Source: UBA1366 sp047602575 (GTDB lineage: Bacteria; Bacillota; Clostridia; Oscillospirales; Ruminococcaceae). From it: a stretch of DNA of 64,000 bases. The stretch is taken from NCBI GenBank assembly GCA_047602575.1, contig JASGGY010000004.1, positions 36,641-100,640 of the forward strand, given 5' to 3'. The number at the start of each line of letters is the position of its first letter. Within the stretch, counting starts at the first letter, position 1. Under the pieces are notes generated by a model. The model was not told where the DNA came from. It did no database searches and worked only from the letters and a program-made list of their open reading frames with translations. The position numbers and the translations under genes were made by a program. This document shows, piece after piece, positions 51,742 to 61,266 of the stretch.

Positions 51742-52029
51742 TTATAGGCACATCCTGAAAATCGCTTCCACATCCTGCGCATTAAGATGCTTAAAGCCGT
51801 ACAGAATTCCGCCGCAGGCTTTCTGCGCCATGCGTGCGAAATTTGTTTCGTCAATGCCGATTGCGATCAGCGTGCTTTGCAAGCCGAGCGTGTCAAACAG
51901 GAATGCGCTGAGCGCGTCAATCGCCTGATTTGCGCCGTCCATGTCGGATAGCGATGCGTCAAGCCCGAACACGTTGACGCCGAATTTTTTAAACTGCGCT
52001 TCATTGCTTTCGTCAAGAATATACTTCAT
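51742..52029 (-). pseudogene. Iron-containing alcohol dehydrogenase, C-terminal remnant
   Basis: The 95-residue frame reads KFGVNVFGLDASLSDMDGANQAIDALSAFL, then LGLQSTLIAIGIDETNFARMA and GFKHLNAQDVEAIFRMCL, the last quarter of the YqhD/butanol-dehydrogenase family. The NAD-binding and iron-binding parts (about 300 residues) are missing, so it cannot be an active dehydrogenase. It follows merR on the same strand and may have belonged to the same operon. Confidence 0.8.
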
Positions 52030-52054
52030 CCATCGGGGCGTCGAATCAGTATGA

Positions 52055-52441
52055 TTATTCTCTTTGATTGGATTTCACAAACGCCATGCCCATCAGCGTT
52101 TTGTCATAATGATCAATCTTGAAATCCAGCCGCTCAATCGTGCTTTGGATTTCGGTCAGCTTGTCCGTCAGCTTTTTACGCTGGGCAACCAGCAGCGCAC
52201 GGCGTTCCTCGACCGTTTCATCGCCTTGAAGCCAGAGCGAAACATATTCGATCAGCACCTCGATGGAAAGCCCCGCGCTCCGCATACATTTGATGAAACC
52301 GATCCAGTTGCACGATTCCTCGTCGTAATCGCGCAAACCGCTTTTGTTGCGCGGAACGGGCGGGAGCAAGCCGATTTTTTCATAATACCGCAGGGTATCG
52401 GGCGTTAAACCAAACTGTGCTGACGCTTCGGATATGGTCAT
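52055..52441 (-). CDS. MerR-family regulator
   Basis: A 128-residue protein from ATG 52441 behind AAAGGA, with the winged helix MTISEASAQFGLTPDTLRYYEKIGLLPPVPRNKSGLRDY and a C-terminal coiled coil (RRALLVAQRKKLTDKLTEIQ). No metal-binding cysteines are seen, so it is of the small-molecule or redox branch. It is encoded behind the flavoprotein gene and probably activates the long-spacer promoter at 53110-53140. Confidence 0.9.
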   Translation of the reverse strand: MTISEASAQFGLTPDTLRYYEKIGLLPPVPRNKSGLRDYDEESCNWIGFIKCMRSAGLSIEVLIEYVSLWLQGDETVEERRALLVAQRKKLTDKLTEIQSTIERLDFKIDHYDKTLMGMAFVKSNQRE

Positions 52442-52467
52442 TTTTATCAATCCTTTCAGATACTGTT

Positions 52468-53007
52468 TTACACATTCTGTCCCATTTCATACGTAAGTTT
52501 CAAGGCGGGCTTTTGCTTGATATCGCCAATCTGCCACGCACCCGTGCCGTAGACAATCCCCTTTTCTTTCGCGCCGGAAAGGCAGTCGAGCGTGAACCCG
52601 CGGATGCCGCTGACCGTGCGTTCGAGCATTGTTTTGTCGGTGTCCGCGGCAGTGAGGATGTAGTAAAACTCCTTGCTGCGGAGTTCGGTGTAACGCGCGA
52701 CGGTTCGGTCGATCAGCGTTTTCAGCTGCGCATCCATCGAGTAGAAGTACACCGGTGTCGCCAGCGCAATGACATCCGCATTCACCATTTTTTCGAGAAT
52801 TTCAGCCATGTCGTCTTTTTGAACGCAGGTGTGCGTGATGTTGCAAACCCCGCAGCCCGTGCAGTAGCCGATTTTCCGGTCGCGCAGAAAAATCTTTTCA
52901 ACAAGATGCCCCGACACCGCAGCACCTTTCTGAAATTCGTCGCACAGCAAGTCGGAATTCCCACCCTTTCGCGGACTGGCGGACAGAATTAGAATCTTCT
53001 TTTTCAT
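52468..53007 (-). CDS. NADPH-dependent FMN reductase/flavodoxin-fold protein
   Basis: A 179-residue protein with the FMN loop ILILSASPRKGGNSDLL, a four-Cys segment GYCTGCGVCNITHTC and the second FMN loop ATPVYFYSMDAQLKTLIDR, as in iron-sulfur flavoprotein-like reductases. It is the first gene of the MerR operon. The start is ATG 53007 behind GAGGGAAG. It may reduce quinones or electrophiles sensed by MerR. Confidence 0.88.
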   Translation of the reverse strand: MKKKILILSASPRKGGNSDLLCDEFQKGAAVSGHLVEKIFLRDRKIGYCTGCGVCNITHTCVQKDDMAEILEKMVNADVIALATPVYFYSMDAQLKTLIDRTVARYTELRSKEFYYILTAADTDKTMLERTVSGIRGFTLDCLSGAKEKGIVYGTGAWQIGDIKQKPALKLTYEMGQNV

Positions 53008-53109
53008 CAATCTTCCCTCTTTCTTGTTTTATGTTTCTAATTTTGATTCAAATCGTGAAACATGTGCAGAAATTCTCATGCAAGCGATGTCATTGATGTC
53101 CATATCAAC

Positions 53110-53140
53110 AGTTTATCACCTGGAGTGTACTCCATGTCAA
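53110..53140 (-). promoter_or_regulatory. MerR-type promoter with 19-bp spacer
   Basis: Minus-strand TTGACA (complement of 53135-53140) and TAAACT (complement of 53110-53115) are 19 bp apart with the near-dyad TGGAGT/ACTCCA in the spacer, the hallmark of MerR-activated promoters. Confidence 0.88.
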
Positions 53141-53314
53141 TACCCTGATCGAAATTATTTTAATAAACTGACCTGCCATCCGTATGGAAGAAAGCGGCGT
53201 TCTCTGTGTTCCGCCGCGCTGTGAAATTTGTGCCGCTTAAAGCGCTTGCATTGCGCCGCGGGATGTGGTATCATTAGGATATTCCAAATACAATGATAAA
53301 ACGGAGGAATCCCG

Positions 53315-54562
53315 ATGAGCATCATCAGAAACCCCGCCCTCTGGGAGAGCGGCACACAAAAAATTAACTGGGTCAAACAGAATATGCCCCTTCTGCGCGG
53401 CTATGAGCAGGAATTTCTGCGTGACAAGCCCTTTGCGGGGCTGCGCGTGGCACTGAGCATTCACCTTGAGGCGAAAACCGCGTATCTGTGCAAGGTGCTT
53501 GCCGCAGGCGGCGCGGAGATGTTCATCACCGGCAGCAATCCCCTTTCCACGCAGGACGACATTGCCGCTGCGCTGGTGCATGACGGGCTGAATGTCTGGG
53601 CATGGTACAATGCCACACCCGAGGAATACCACGCCCACACTGCCGCTGTGATTGAAGCTGCGCCCAACGTCATCATCGACGACGGCGGCGATTTGGTCAA
53701 TCTGATTCACAACGAGTATCCTGCACTTCTGCCAAACGTCATTGGCGGCTGTGAGGAAACTACCACCGGTATTCTGCGTTTGATCGCGATGAACCGCGCG
53801 GGAAAACTCGAATTTCCGATGGTGCTGGTCAACAACGCGCGCTGCAAGTATTTGTTCGACAACCGCTACGGCACAGGGCAGTCGGTTTGGGACGGCATCA
53901 ACCGCACCACAAACCTTATTGTCGCGGGAAAAAACGTCGTCGTCGCGGGCTACGGCTGGTGCGGAAAGGGCGTTGCGATGCGCGCAAAGGGACTCGGCGC
54001 ATCGGTCATTGTCACAGAAATCGACCCCATCAAGGCAATGGAAGCAGTCATGGACGGCTTTCAGGTTCTCCCCATGACGGAAGCGGCAAAAATCGGAGAC
54101 TTTTTTGTCACCGTCACCGGCTGCAAGGACGTCATCACGCAGACAGCTTTTGAACAGATGAAGGACGGTGCGATTCTTTGCAACGCGGGGCATTTCGACT
54201 GCGAAGTGGATGTCGCCGGTCTGCGCAGGCTTGCGGTTTCCTCCGCGCCCGCACGCAACAACATCATCGGCTACACCCTTAAAAACGGCAGAACGCTCTA
54301 CGTCATCGGCGAGGGCAGGCTTGTGAACCTCGCGGCGGGCGACGGGCATCCGGCGGAAATCATGGACATGAGCTTTGCGATTCAGGCGCTTTCGGCGCTG
54401 TATCTGGTTCAAAACAAGGATAAGCTGACGGAGCGCATTATTTCCGTTCCGGAAGCGGTGGACAAAGAAGTCGCACAACGCAAGCTCGCGGCATGGGGGA
54501 TGAAAATCGACGCGCTTTCGCCCGAGCAGGAGCGATATTTAAACGGCTGGGAAAGCGAATAA
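53315..54562 (+). CDS. ahcY: Adenosylhomocysteinase
   Basis: A 415-residue enzyme that splits S-adenosylhomocysteine into adenosine and homocysteine. It has VALSIHLEAKTAYL, GSNPLSTQDDIAAAL, the NAD motif VVAGYGWCGKGVAMRAKGLGA and CNAGHFDCEVDV. It starts behind ACGGAGG. It lacks the insert of long forms, as usual for this bacterial type. It is transcribed alone. Confidence 0.95.
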   Translation: MSIIRNPALWESGTQKINWVKQNMPLLRGYEQEFLRDKPFAGLRVALSIHLEAKTAYLCKVLAAGGAEMFITGSNPLSTQDDIAAALVHDGLNVWAWYNATPEEYHAHTAAVIEAAPNVIIDDGGDLVNLIHNEYPALLPNVIGGCEETTTGILRLIAMNRAGKLEFPMVLVNNARCKYLFDNRYGTGQSVWDGINRTTNLIVAGKNVVVAGYGWCGKGVAMRAKGLGASVIVTEIDPIKAMEAVMDGFQVLPMTEAAKIGDFFVTVTGCKDVITQTAFEQMKDGAILCNAGHFDCEVDVAGLRRLAVSSAPARNNIIGYTLKNGRTLYVIGEGRLVNLAAGDGHPAEIMDMSFAIQALSALYLVQNKDKLTERIISVPEAVDKEVAQRKLAAWGMKIDALSPEQERYLNGWESE

Positions 54563-54605
54563 CGATAAAAAAACGACATTTCTTGACCGTTTTTATGTTA
54601 AAAAC

Positions 54606-54634
54606 TTGACAAACTTTCTTTTGTGCGGTAAAAT
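54606..54634 (+). promoter_or_regulatory. Promoter of the lipoprotein gene
   Basis: TTGACA (54606-54611), 17 bp, TAAAAT (54629-54634), about 40 bp before the start. Confidence 0.85.
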
Positions 54635-54675
54635 TAAAATGGTAATAAAAAAATATATTATTGGAGGAAATGATG

Positions 54676-55437
54676 ATGAAAAAAATTCTCGCGCTGTCAC
54701 TGTCTCTGCTGATGAGCATTTCCCTGCTCTCCGCTTGCGGAAAGGAAGACCCGTCCTCGGATGATTCCAAATCGGCAGCAAACACAACAACCACAACCGC
54801 AGCCAATTCCGCGGTAACGACGACCACCCAAGCGACCACAACCACCATTCTGACCACCCAGACGGCGACAAGCGAATTGCCTGCTTCCGGCGACTTTAAA
54901 AACGACGGTGCTTATGCCAAGGCATTTACAAAATCCATGGCAGGCGGCAAATACACCATGGAGATGTCCGCAAATATGGCGGGAACAGAGCTTTCGATGA
55001 CGATGGTAGTATCCGGCAACAAAGGCTATGCGAAAACGGAATCCGCCGGCGTGAAGTCTGATATGTATTTTGCGGACGGAAAAATGTATGTCCTGATTCC
55101 CAGTTTAAAACAATATTACGTCATGGATAATGTGGATATCAGCACAGCAGTTGACCTTCCTGTTTTAGGTGATGATATGAAGCCGACGCAGACAAAGCTT
55201 GCGACACTCGACGGTACGGAGTATATCACGGAAACTTACATCATCACCGATCCGACCGCCGGCAAGGTTACGGCTGTGTATTACTTTGACAAGGACAGTG
55301 GGGACATCAAAGCCATTGACACGCAGACCGGAGGAGAATCAGTTGCGATCCTGAAAATCACCAGCTTCAAAGCAACGGCTGACGAAAAGCTGACGAAGCT
55401 GCCCGATTTAAGCGATTATTCAAAAATCGAGATGTAA
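54676..55437 (+). CDS. Lipoprotein with Thr-rich linker, unknown function
   Basis: A 253-residue protein with a type II signal (MKKILALSLSLLMSISLLSAC, lipobox LSAC), a Thr/Ala-rich linker (about 30-65) and a domain of 180 residues (GGKYTMEMSANMAGTELSMTM, KGYAKTESAGVKSDMYFADG, YYFDKDSGDIKAID) of the LolA/LppX-like beta-sheet look. GGAGG precedes three consecutive ATGs; the third (54676) is best spaced. It is anchored outside the membrane. Ligand unknown. Confidence 0.8.
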   Translation: MKKILALSLSLLMSISLLSACGKEDPSSDDSKSAANTTTTTAANSAVTTTTQATTTTILTTQTATSELPASGDFKNDGAYAKAFTKSMAGGKYTMEMSANMAGTELSMTMVVSGNKGYAKTESAGVKSDMYFADGKMYVLIPSLKQYYVMDNVDISTAVDLPVLGDDMKPTQTKLATLDGTEYITETYIITDPTAGKVTAVYYFDKDSGDIKAIDTQTGGESVAILKITSFKATADEKLTKLPDLSDYSKIEM

Positions 55438-55463
55438 TCGCATGCTTTTTCAATGCGCTGAAT

Positions 55464-55508
55464 AAAAAAATACAGCACCGCAGGATCTTGCTCCTGCGGT
55501 GCTGTTTG
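55464..55508. terminator. Bidirectional terminator
   Basis: CAGCACCGCAGGA pairs perfectly with TCCTGCGGTGCTG; A and T runs flank it. It serves the lipoprotein gene and lysA. Confidence 0.9.
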
Positions 55509-55522
55509 ATTTTGTGTAAGCT

Positions 55523-56782
55523 TTATTTCTTGAAAAAGTCCGTGAAATCGAGCGTCGCGAAATAGTCCGCGGGGGTTTCGACGCGGCGGATAAGCTTTGT
55601 TGTTCCGTCCGCCTGTAACAGGACTTCCGCGGAGCGGAGCTTGCCGTTGTAATTGTATCCCATCGCCGAGCCGTGCGCGCCGGTGTCATGAATCACAAGG
55701 ATATCGCCGACGTCGATCTTCGGAAGCATCCGGTCGATGGCGAATTTGTCGTTGTTCTCGCAAAGTCCGCCCGTCACGTCATATTTGTGATCGCAGGGTA
55801 CGTTTTCCTTGCCCAGAACCGTGATGTGGTGATACGAGCCGTACATTGCCGGGCGCATCAGGTTCGCCGCGCAAGCGTCCAGCCCGATGTATTCCTTGTA
55901 GATGTGCTTTTCGTGGATCGCCGCGGCGACCAGATGCCCGTAAGGCGCGAGCATAAAGCGCCCGAGCTCCGTGAAAATCGCCACATTGTCCATGCCCGCC
56001 GGCACAAGCACCTCATCAAACGCCTTGTGCACCGCTTCGCCGATGACGAGAATGTCATTCGGCGCGGCGTCCGGCAGATACGGGATGCCCACGCCGCCGG
56101 ATAGATTGATGTAACGGATGTCCGCGCCGGTTTTTTCTTTCAGCTCAACCGCCAGCTCGAACAGCTCCCGCGCAAGCTGGGGATAATACGCATTTGTCAC
56201 AGTGTTTGAGGCAAGAAACGCGTGGATGCCGAAAAATTTCGCACCCTTTTCTTTTAATATCCGGAAGCCGTCAATCATCTGCTGCTTGGTGAAGCCAAAT
56301 TTCGCTTCGCCGGGGTTGTCCATAATCTGGTTTTCGATTTCGATGTGTCCGCCAGGATTGTAACGGCAGAAGATGGTTTCCGGAATGCCGCAAAGCTTGT
56401 CTAAGTAGTCAATGTGGGTAAAATCATCCAGGTTGATGTAAGCGCCCAGCTTTCTCGCCAACAGGAAGTCCTCCTTCGGCGTGACGTTGGAGGAAAACAT
56501 GATGTCGCTGCCGGAAAAGCCACAAGCCTCGCTCATCATCAGCTCCGTCAGGGACGAGCAGTCCACGCCGCAGCCCTCCTCCTGCAAAATCCTGAGGATG
56601 AACGGGTTCGGTGTGGCTTTAACAGCAAAGTATTCCTTGAAGCCCTTGTTCCACGCAAATGCTTTGTTCATCTTGCGCGCGTTTTCGCGGATGCCTGTTT
56701 CGTCATAAATATGGAATGGCGTAGGGAATTCCTTGATGATTTCCTGTGCCTGCTCTTTTGTAATAAATGTTTTTTTCAACAT
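55523..56782 (-). CDS. lysA: Diaminopimelate decarboxylase
   Basis: A 419-residue fold-type III PLP enzyme for the last step of lysine synthesis. It has the PLP lysine in KEYFAVKATPNPF, SGGVGIPYLP, the phosphate-binding TELGRFML and CENNDKFAIDR, GDILVIHDTGAHG. The sequence is close to the long clostridial form. A promoter (TTGACA, 17 bp, TTATTC) lies at 56827-56855. It is related in fold to the nspC product but clearly of the lysine branch. Confidence 0.92.
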   Translation of the reverse strand: MLKKTFITKEQAQEIIKEFPTPFHIYDETGIRENARKMNKAFAWNKGFKEYFAVKATPNPFILRILQEEGCGVDCSSLTELMMSEACGFSGSDIMFSSNVTPKEDFLLARKLGAYINLDDFTHIDYLDKLCGIPETIFCRYNPGGHIEIENQIMDNPGEAKFGFTKQQMIDGFRILKEKGAKFFGIHAFLASNTVTNAYYPQLARELFELAVELKEKTGADIRYINLSGGVGIPYLPDAAPNDILVIGEAVHKAFDEVLVPAGMDNVAIFTELGRFMLAPYGHLVAAAIHEKHIYKEYIGLDACAANLMRPAMYGSYHHITVLGKENVPCDHKYDVTGGLCENNDKFAIDRMLPKIDVGDILVIHDTGAHGSAMGYNYNGKLRSAEVLLQADGTTKLIRRVETPADYFATLDFTDFFKK

Positions 56783-56826
56783 AACCGCGCCCTTTCCGAT
56801 TGCTTTTGATAAAAATAGTATATTTA

Positions 56827-56855
56827 GAATAACATTTTTTCGCTTGGATTGTCAA
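56827..56855 (-). promoter_or_regulatory. Promoter of lysA
   Basis: Minus-strand TTGACA (complement of 56850-56855), 17 bp, TTATTC (complement of 56827-56832). Confidence 0.6.
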
Positions 56856-57030
56856 GCGATTTTCGTTAAATCAGCGTTTAACACAAACCGCGCACCGCAC
56901 ACTGCGGCGTTCTTGTTTGTTTCTCAGCCAAATGAAAACGTTTCAGCATTTCACGTTCGCACGATTCTTGAAAACTTACCGGAAAAAGCGACAGTTTTTT
57001 GTGAGAAAACATAAAAATGCGCAAAGGCTA

Positions 57031-57059
57031 TTGTCAAAACGGCATAATTATTATATAAT
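57031..57059 (+). promoter_or_regulatory. Promoter of potABCD
   Basis: TTGTCA (57031-57036), 17 bp, TATAAT (57054-57059), about 50 bp before potA. Confidence 0.85.
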
Positions 57060-57107
57060 CTTAATGGATATTTTCTATCTTGTCGCCCGCGCGGCGAAAG
57101 GGAGCGG

Positions 57108-58161
57108 ATGAAAGCATTGAACAGCACAATCATCAGCCTGCGGGATGCCGTCGTCGAGTTTGACGAGGAAATCATCCTCAACAGCATCAGCCTTGATATT
57201 GTGGACAAGCAGTTCGTTACGCTGCTCGGACCCTCCGGTTGCGGCAAAACCACGACGCTGCGCATCATCGGCGGTTTTGTCACGATGAAAAGCGGCGAGC
57301 TGTATTTCAGCGGCAAGGAAATCAGCAAGCTGCCGCCCCATAAACGCCAGGTGAACACGGTGTTCCAGAAATACGCGCTGTTCCCGCACCTGAATATTTT
57401 TGAAAACATTGCCTTCGGGCTGAAATTACAGAAGCTTTCGGAAAAGGAAATCCGCACACGCGTGGGCGAAATGCTCGAAGCTTGTGAACATGAAGGGCTT
57501 CGAGAAGCGCTCGGTGCATAATCTCTCCGGCGGTCAGCAGCAGCGTGTGGCAATCGCCCGCGCGCTTGTCAACCGCCCGAAGGTGTTGCTTCTTGACGAG
57601 CCGCTCGGCGCGCTGGACTTAAAGCTGCGCAAGGATATGCAGATTGAGCTGAAGAAAATTCAGCAGAATCTGGAGATTACCTTCGTTTACGTCACGCACG
57701 ATCAGGAGGAAGCCCTGACCATGTCCGACACGGTGGTGGTCATGAACAACGGCGAAATCCAGCAGATGGGAACGCCCGTTGACATTTACAACGAGCCGGT
57801 CAACGCCTTTGTGGCGGATTTTATCGGCGAGAGCAACATCATCGACGGCATCATGCGCAAGGATTTTCTAGTGGAATTCGCGGGCAAGGAATTTGTCTGC
57901 GTGGACAAGGGCTTTGACCGGGATGAGCTGGTGGACGTCGTCATTCGTCCTGAGGACATTAAACTTGTTCCGCAGGTCAAGGGGCAAATCACCGGCGTGG
58001 TCGAAACGGTGATCTTCAAGGGCGTGCATTATGAAATGATGGTGGATGCGCTGGGCTATAAATGGACGATACATTCCACGCAGAGCGAAGCCCCCGGCGC
58101 GCTGGTGGGCATGGCATTCGGTGCGATTGACATTCATATCATGAAAAAAAGCGAGAGCTGA
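57108..58161 (+). pseudogene. potA: Spermidine/putrescine ABC transporter ATPase, frameshifted
   Basis: The first frame from ATG 57108 (behind GGGAG) holds Walker A GPSGCGKTT and the Q loop VFQKYALFPHLN. It breaks at the TT pair 57482-57483, where one T is extra. The next frame gives VNMKGFEKRSVHNLSGGQQQR (signature), LLLDEPLGALD (Walker B), the H loop VTHDQ and the C-terminal OB domain (VVIRPEDIKLV). Corrected length is about 350 residues, normal for PotA. As the rest of the operon is intact, an assembly error is the simplest reading. Confidence 0.9.
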
Positions 58162-58205
58162 CTCCCGCTTCCCCCGAAAATCCACCTACAGAAAGCAGTG
58201 AGAGA

Positions 58206-59009
58206 ATGAAGTCAAGAGCCATTGCCGCGCCGTATCTGATCTGGATGTCTGTTTTTACGGTCATTCCCCTGCTGCTGGTGGTATATTTTGCCTTTACAAC
58301 CTCGGACGGAAAGCCGACACTTTCCCATATCGTCGAGATGAGCGACTATATGGACGTGTTGTTCCGCTCCGTAGGTTTTGCTTTTGTCGCAACGGTAATC
58401 TGCATTGTCACAGGCTTTCCGGTGGCATACATCATTTCGCGGGTAATGCCCAACAAGCAATCTACGCTGCTGATGATCATGATTCTGCCGATGTGGATCA
58501 ACTTCCTGCTGCGCACCTACGCATGGATGACGCTGCTCGACGAAAACGGACTGATCAACCGCTTCCTGGGGCTGTTCGGCATCGGGCCGTTCAATATGCT
58601 CAACAACTCCGGCGCAGTGGTGCTGGGCATGGTCTACAACTATCTGCCGTTTATGATTCTGCCGCTGTATTCGGTGATGACAAAAATCGACCGCAGCGTG
58701 ATTGAAGCCGCGCAGGACTTGGGCGCTTCTAACCTACAGGTGCTGAAAAACGTCATCATTCCCCTTTCAATGCAGGGAATCAACACCGGCATCATCACGG
58801 TGTTCGTGCCAAGCGTATCAACCTTTATCATCTCGCGCATGCTCGGCGGCGGCACAAACGACCTCATCGGCGATATCATCGACGCGCAGTTCTTAGGCAC
58901 ATCCTACAACCCGCATTTAGGCTCGGCGATGGCGATTGTGCTGATGGTTATCGTGCTGCTGATCATGAGCATTTTCAACCAGTTCGGCAGCGAGGAAAGC
59001 GTGGCATAG
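58206..59009 (+). CDS. potB: Spermidine/putrescine ABC transporter permease
   Basis: A 267-residue permease with six membrane segments, beginning APYLIWMSVFTVIPLLLVVYFAF, and the ATPase-coupling EAA loop in VIEAAQDLGASNLQVLKNVIIPLS. It lies 44 bp after potA. It pairs with PotC in the membrane. Confidence 0.93.
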   Translation: MKSRAIAAPYLIWMSVFTVIPLLLVVYFAFTTSDGKPTLSHIVEMSDYMDVLFRSVGFAFVATVICIVTGFPVAYIISRVMPNKQSTLLMIMILPMWINFLLRTYAWMTLLDENGLINRFLGLFGIGPFNMLNNSGAVVLGMVYNYLPFMILPLYSVMTKIDRSVIEAAQDLGASNLQVLKNVIIPLSMQGINTGIITVFVPSVSTFIISRMLGGGTNDLIGDIIDAQFLGTSYNPHLGSAMAIVLMVIVLLIMSIFNQFGSEESVA

Positions 59010-59047
59010 CACTCCCTGTTCAAAAAATTACGAAACGGAGGACCCGT

Positions 59048-59887
59048 ATGAAAAACAAATGGTGGGCAAAGCTTTATCTGTACGCGTTCTTTGTGTTTAT
59101 GTACATCCCCATCGTGGTGTTGATTGTGTTCTCGTTCAACGAATCAAAGTCCAACTCCGTTTTCACAGGTTTTAGTTTGGACTGGTACCGGAAGCTTATT
59201 CACAACGAAGCAATTTTAACCGCGCTGATGAACACCATCATCATTGCCGTCGTTTCATCAGTCCTGGCGACCATCCTCGGCACGTCCGCGGCAATCGGCA
59301 TCCGCAACCTACGCCGCAGTGCAAAGGCCGTGGTGATGAATGTAACCTATATTCCCGTTATCAATCCGGAAATCATCACGGGCGTTTCGCTGATGCTGCT
59401 GTTCAGCTATTTTGTGGATCACTTTCATTTCAGCTTCGGCTTTTTCTCCCTGATCTTAGCGCACATTTCTTTTAACGTGGCGTATGTGATTTACAGCGTG
59501 ATGCCAAAGCTGCGCCAGATGAATCCCAATCTCGTGGAAGCCGCGCAGGATCTCGGCTGCAGCGAGCGGCAGGCGTTCTTTAAGGTTGTGATACCGGAAA
59601 TCATGCCTGGCATTTTCAGCGGCTTTCTCATGGCGCTGACGTATTCCATCGACGACTTCGTGGTCAGCTATTTCACCGCCGGCACACAGATGGAAACGCT
59701 GCCGATTACGATTTATTCCATGACAAGACGAAAGGTTTCGCCGGAAATCAATGCGCTGTCTACCATCATCTTCGTCACGATCGCGCTGATTTTGATTCTT
59801 AAAAATGTTCTGGAAAACAGGAAGCTGCGACGGGAACGACAGGAACTGATCACCCAACGCAAGCTGCTTGCGGAAGCGCGGGCTTAG
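59048..59887 (+). CDS. potC: Spermidine/putrescine ABC transporter permease
   Basis: A 279-residue permease with six membrane segments (LYLYAFFVFMYIPIVVLIVF first) and the EAA loop LVEAAQDLGCSERQAFFKVVIPEIMPG. It starts behind ACGGAGG and ends in a charged cytoplasmic tail. It is the partner of PotB. Confidence 0.93.
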   Translation: MKNKWWAKLYLYAFFVFMYIPIVVLIVFSFNESKSNSVFTGFSLDWYRKLIHNEAILTALMNTIIIAVVSSVLATILGTSAAIGIRNLRRSAKAVVMNVTYIPVINPEIITGVSLMLLFSYFVDHFHFSFGFFSLILAHISFNVAYVIYSVMPKLRQMNPNLVEAAQDLGCSERQAFFKVVIPEIMPGIFSGFLMALTYSIDDFVVSYFTAGTQMETLPITIYSMTRRKVSPEINALSTIIFVTIALILILKNVLENRKLRRERQELITQRKLLAEARA

Positions 59888-59911
59888 ATTTTAATCAAAG
59901 GAGCGGTACAT

Positions 59912-61225
59912 ATGGGCGGACGTTATTTTCTGCGGCTGCAAAAGTTTATTTGTCTGACCATCAGTTTTGTGCTGCTGTGCGTGCTGCTGACCGCTTACGC
60001 CGGCACATTGCCGTCGGGTATCCCCGCATCGGCGGAGGAAACAGAATCCGAAGCGGACGAGGGCTATGAGCTTGGCAACACGTTGACCGAGGATATGCTG
60101 TCGGATTATGATTATTCCCGCCTCAAAGACGCGGATATCACTCTCAATGTCGCCAACTGGGGCGAATACATGAGCGTCAACGACGACGAATACATCGATG
60201 TGAACAAAGCCTTTGAGGAGCTAACCGGCATCAAGGTCAACTATACCCTCTATGCGTCGAACGAGGAGCTTTATGCGAAAATCAAGAGCAGTGGCGCGAA
60301 TTATGACGTGGTGATCCCATCGGACTATATGATCGCGCGGATGATTGAAGAAGGACTGCTGCAAAAGCTTGATTTTAACAACATCCCCAACTACAGCTAC
60401 ATCGGCGATGCGTATAAGGGGCTGGAGTACGACCCGACAAATGAATACACTGTCCCCTATCTCTGGGGCATTGTGTGCATTGTGTATAACACCAAAAAAG
60501 TGAACGGCGAAATCACCGGCTGGAAGGATCTCTGGAACGAAGCCTATTCGAGTGAAATTCTGATGTTCAATAACCCCCGTGACGCGTTCGGCATCGCGCT
60601 GAAGTATCTGGGCTATTCCCTCAATACAGAGGACACCGGCGAGCTTGCGCAAGCCGCATCACTTTTAAAAAAGCAAAAACCCCTTGTGCAGGCTTATGTC
60701 ATGGACGAAATTTTTGATAAAATGGGAAGCGGCTCCGCGGCGATTGCCCCCTATTATGCCGGCGACGTGATCACCATGATGGACGACAACCCCGATCTCT
60801 CCTACTGCATCCCTGAGGATGGCACAAATCGCTTTGTCGATGCCTGTGCGATTCCGGTCAATGCCGAGAACAAGGAAGCCGCGGAGATGTATATCAATTT
60901 CCTCAACGAAACCGAAATTGCATTCACCAATACCGAGTATGTCGGCTATTCCACGCCGCACACGGGCGCGTATGCCCTGCTGAGCGACGAGGAAAAGGAA
61001 AATCCCCTGCGCTGTCCGGACGAGCAGTACTTAGCCGACCACACAGAGGTGTTTCTTAACCTCTCCGAGGACACCAACAACGAGCTGCAAAAGCTTTGGA
61101 TTTCACTGAAAATCGAGCATTCGCGTGCGTCATGGTTTGTTCCTGTCTGCCTGCTCTTTGCGGTTGCGGCAACCGTTCTCATCAACGTAAGGCGTGCAAG
61201 AAGGAAAAAACAGGATATATTCTGA
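59912..61225 (+). CDS. potD: Spermidine/putrescine-binding protein with C-terminal membrane anchor
   Basis: A 437-residue extracytoplasmic binding protein. The N-terminal segment (FICLTISFVLLCVLLTAYA) is a signal peptide or anchor without a lipobox. The binding domain has LNVANWGEYMSVND, YDVVIPSDYMIARM and VPYLWGIVCIVYNTK, the PotD polyamine-pocket regions. Unusually, a second membrane helix lies at the C-terminus (WFVPVCLLFAVAATVLINV) before RRARRKK. It starts behind AAAGGAG. Confidence 0.9.
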   Translation: MGGRYFLRLQKFICLTISFVLLCVLLTAYAGTLPSGIPASAEETESEADEGYELGNTLTEDMLSDYDYSRLKDADITLNVANWGEYMSVNDDEYIDVNKAFEELTGIKVNYTLYASNEELYAKIKSSGANYDVVIPSDYMIARMIEEGLLQKLDFNNIPNYSYIGDAYKGLEYDPTNEYTVPYLWGIVCIVYNTKKVNGEITGWKDLWNEAYSSEILMFNNPRDAFGIALKYLGYSLNTEDTGELAQAASLLKKQKPLVQAYVMDEIFDKMGSGSAAIAPYYAGDVITMMDDNPDLSYCIPEDGTNRFVDACAIPVNAENKEAAEMYINFLNETEIAFTNTEYVGYSTPHTGAYALLSDEEKENPLRCPDEQYLADHTEVFLNLSEDTNNELQKLWISLKIEHSRASWFVPVCLLFAVAATVLINVRRARRKKQDIF

Positions 61226-61266
61226 TTTTATAGAGCATGGAAACACGAAAGGGATGGTTAATCAAG

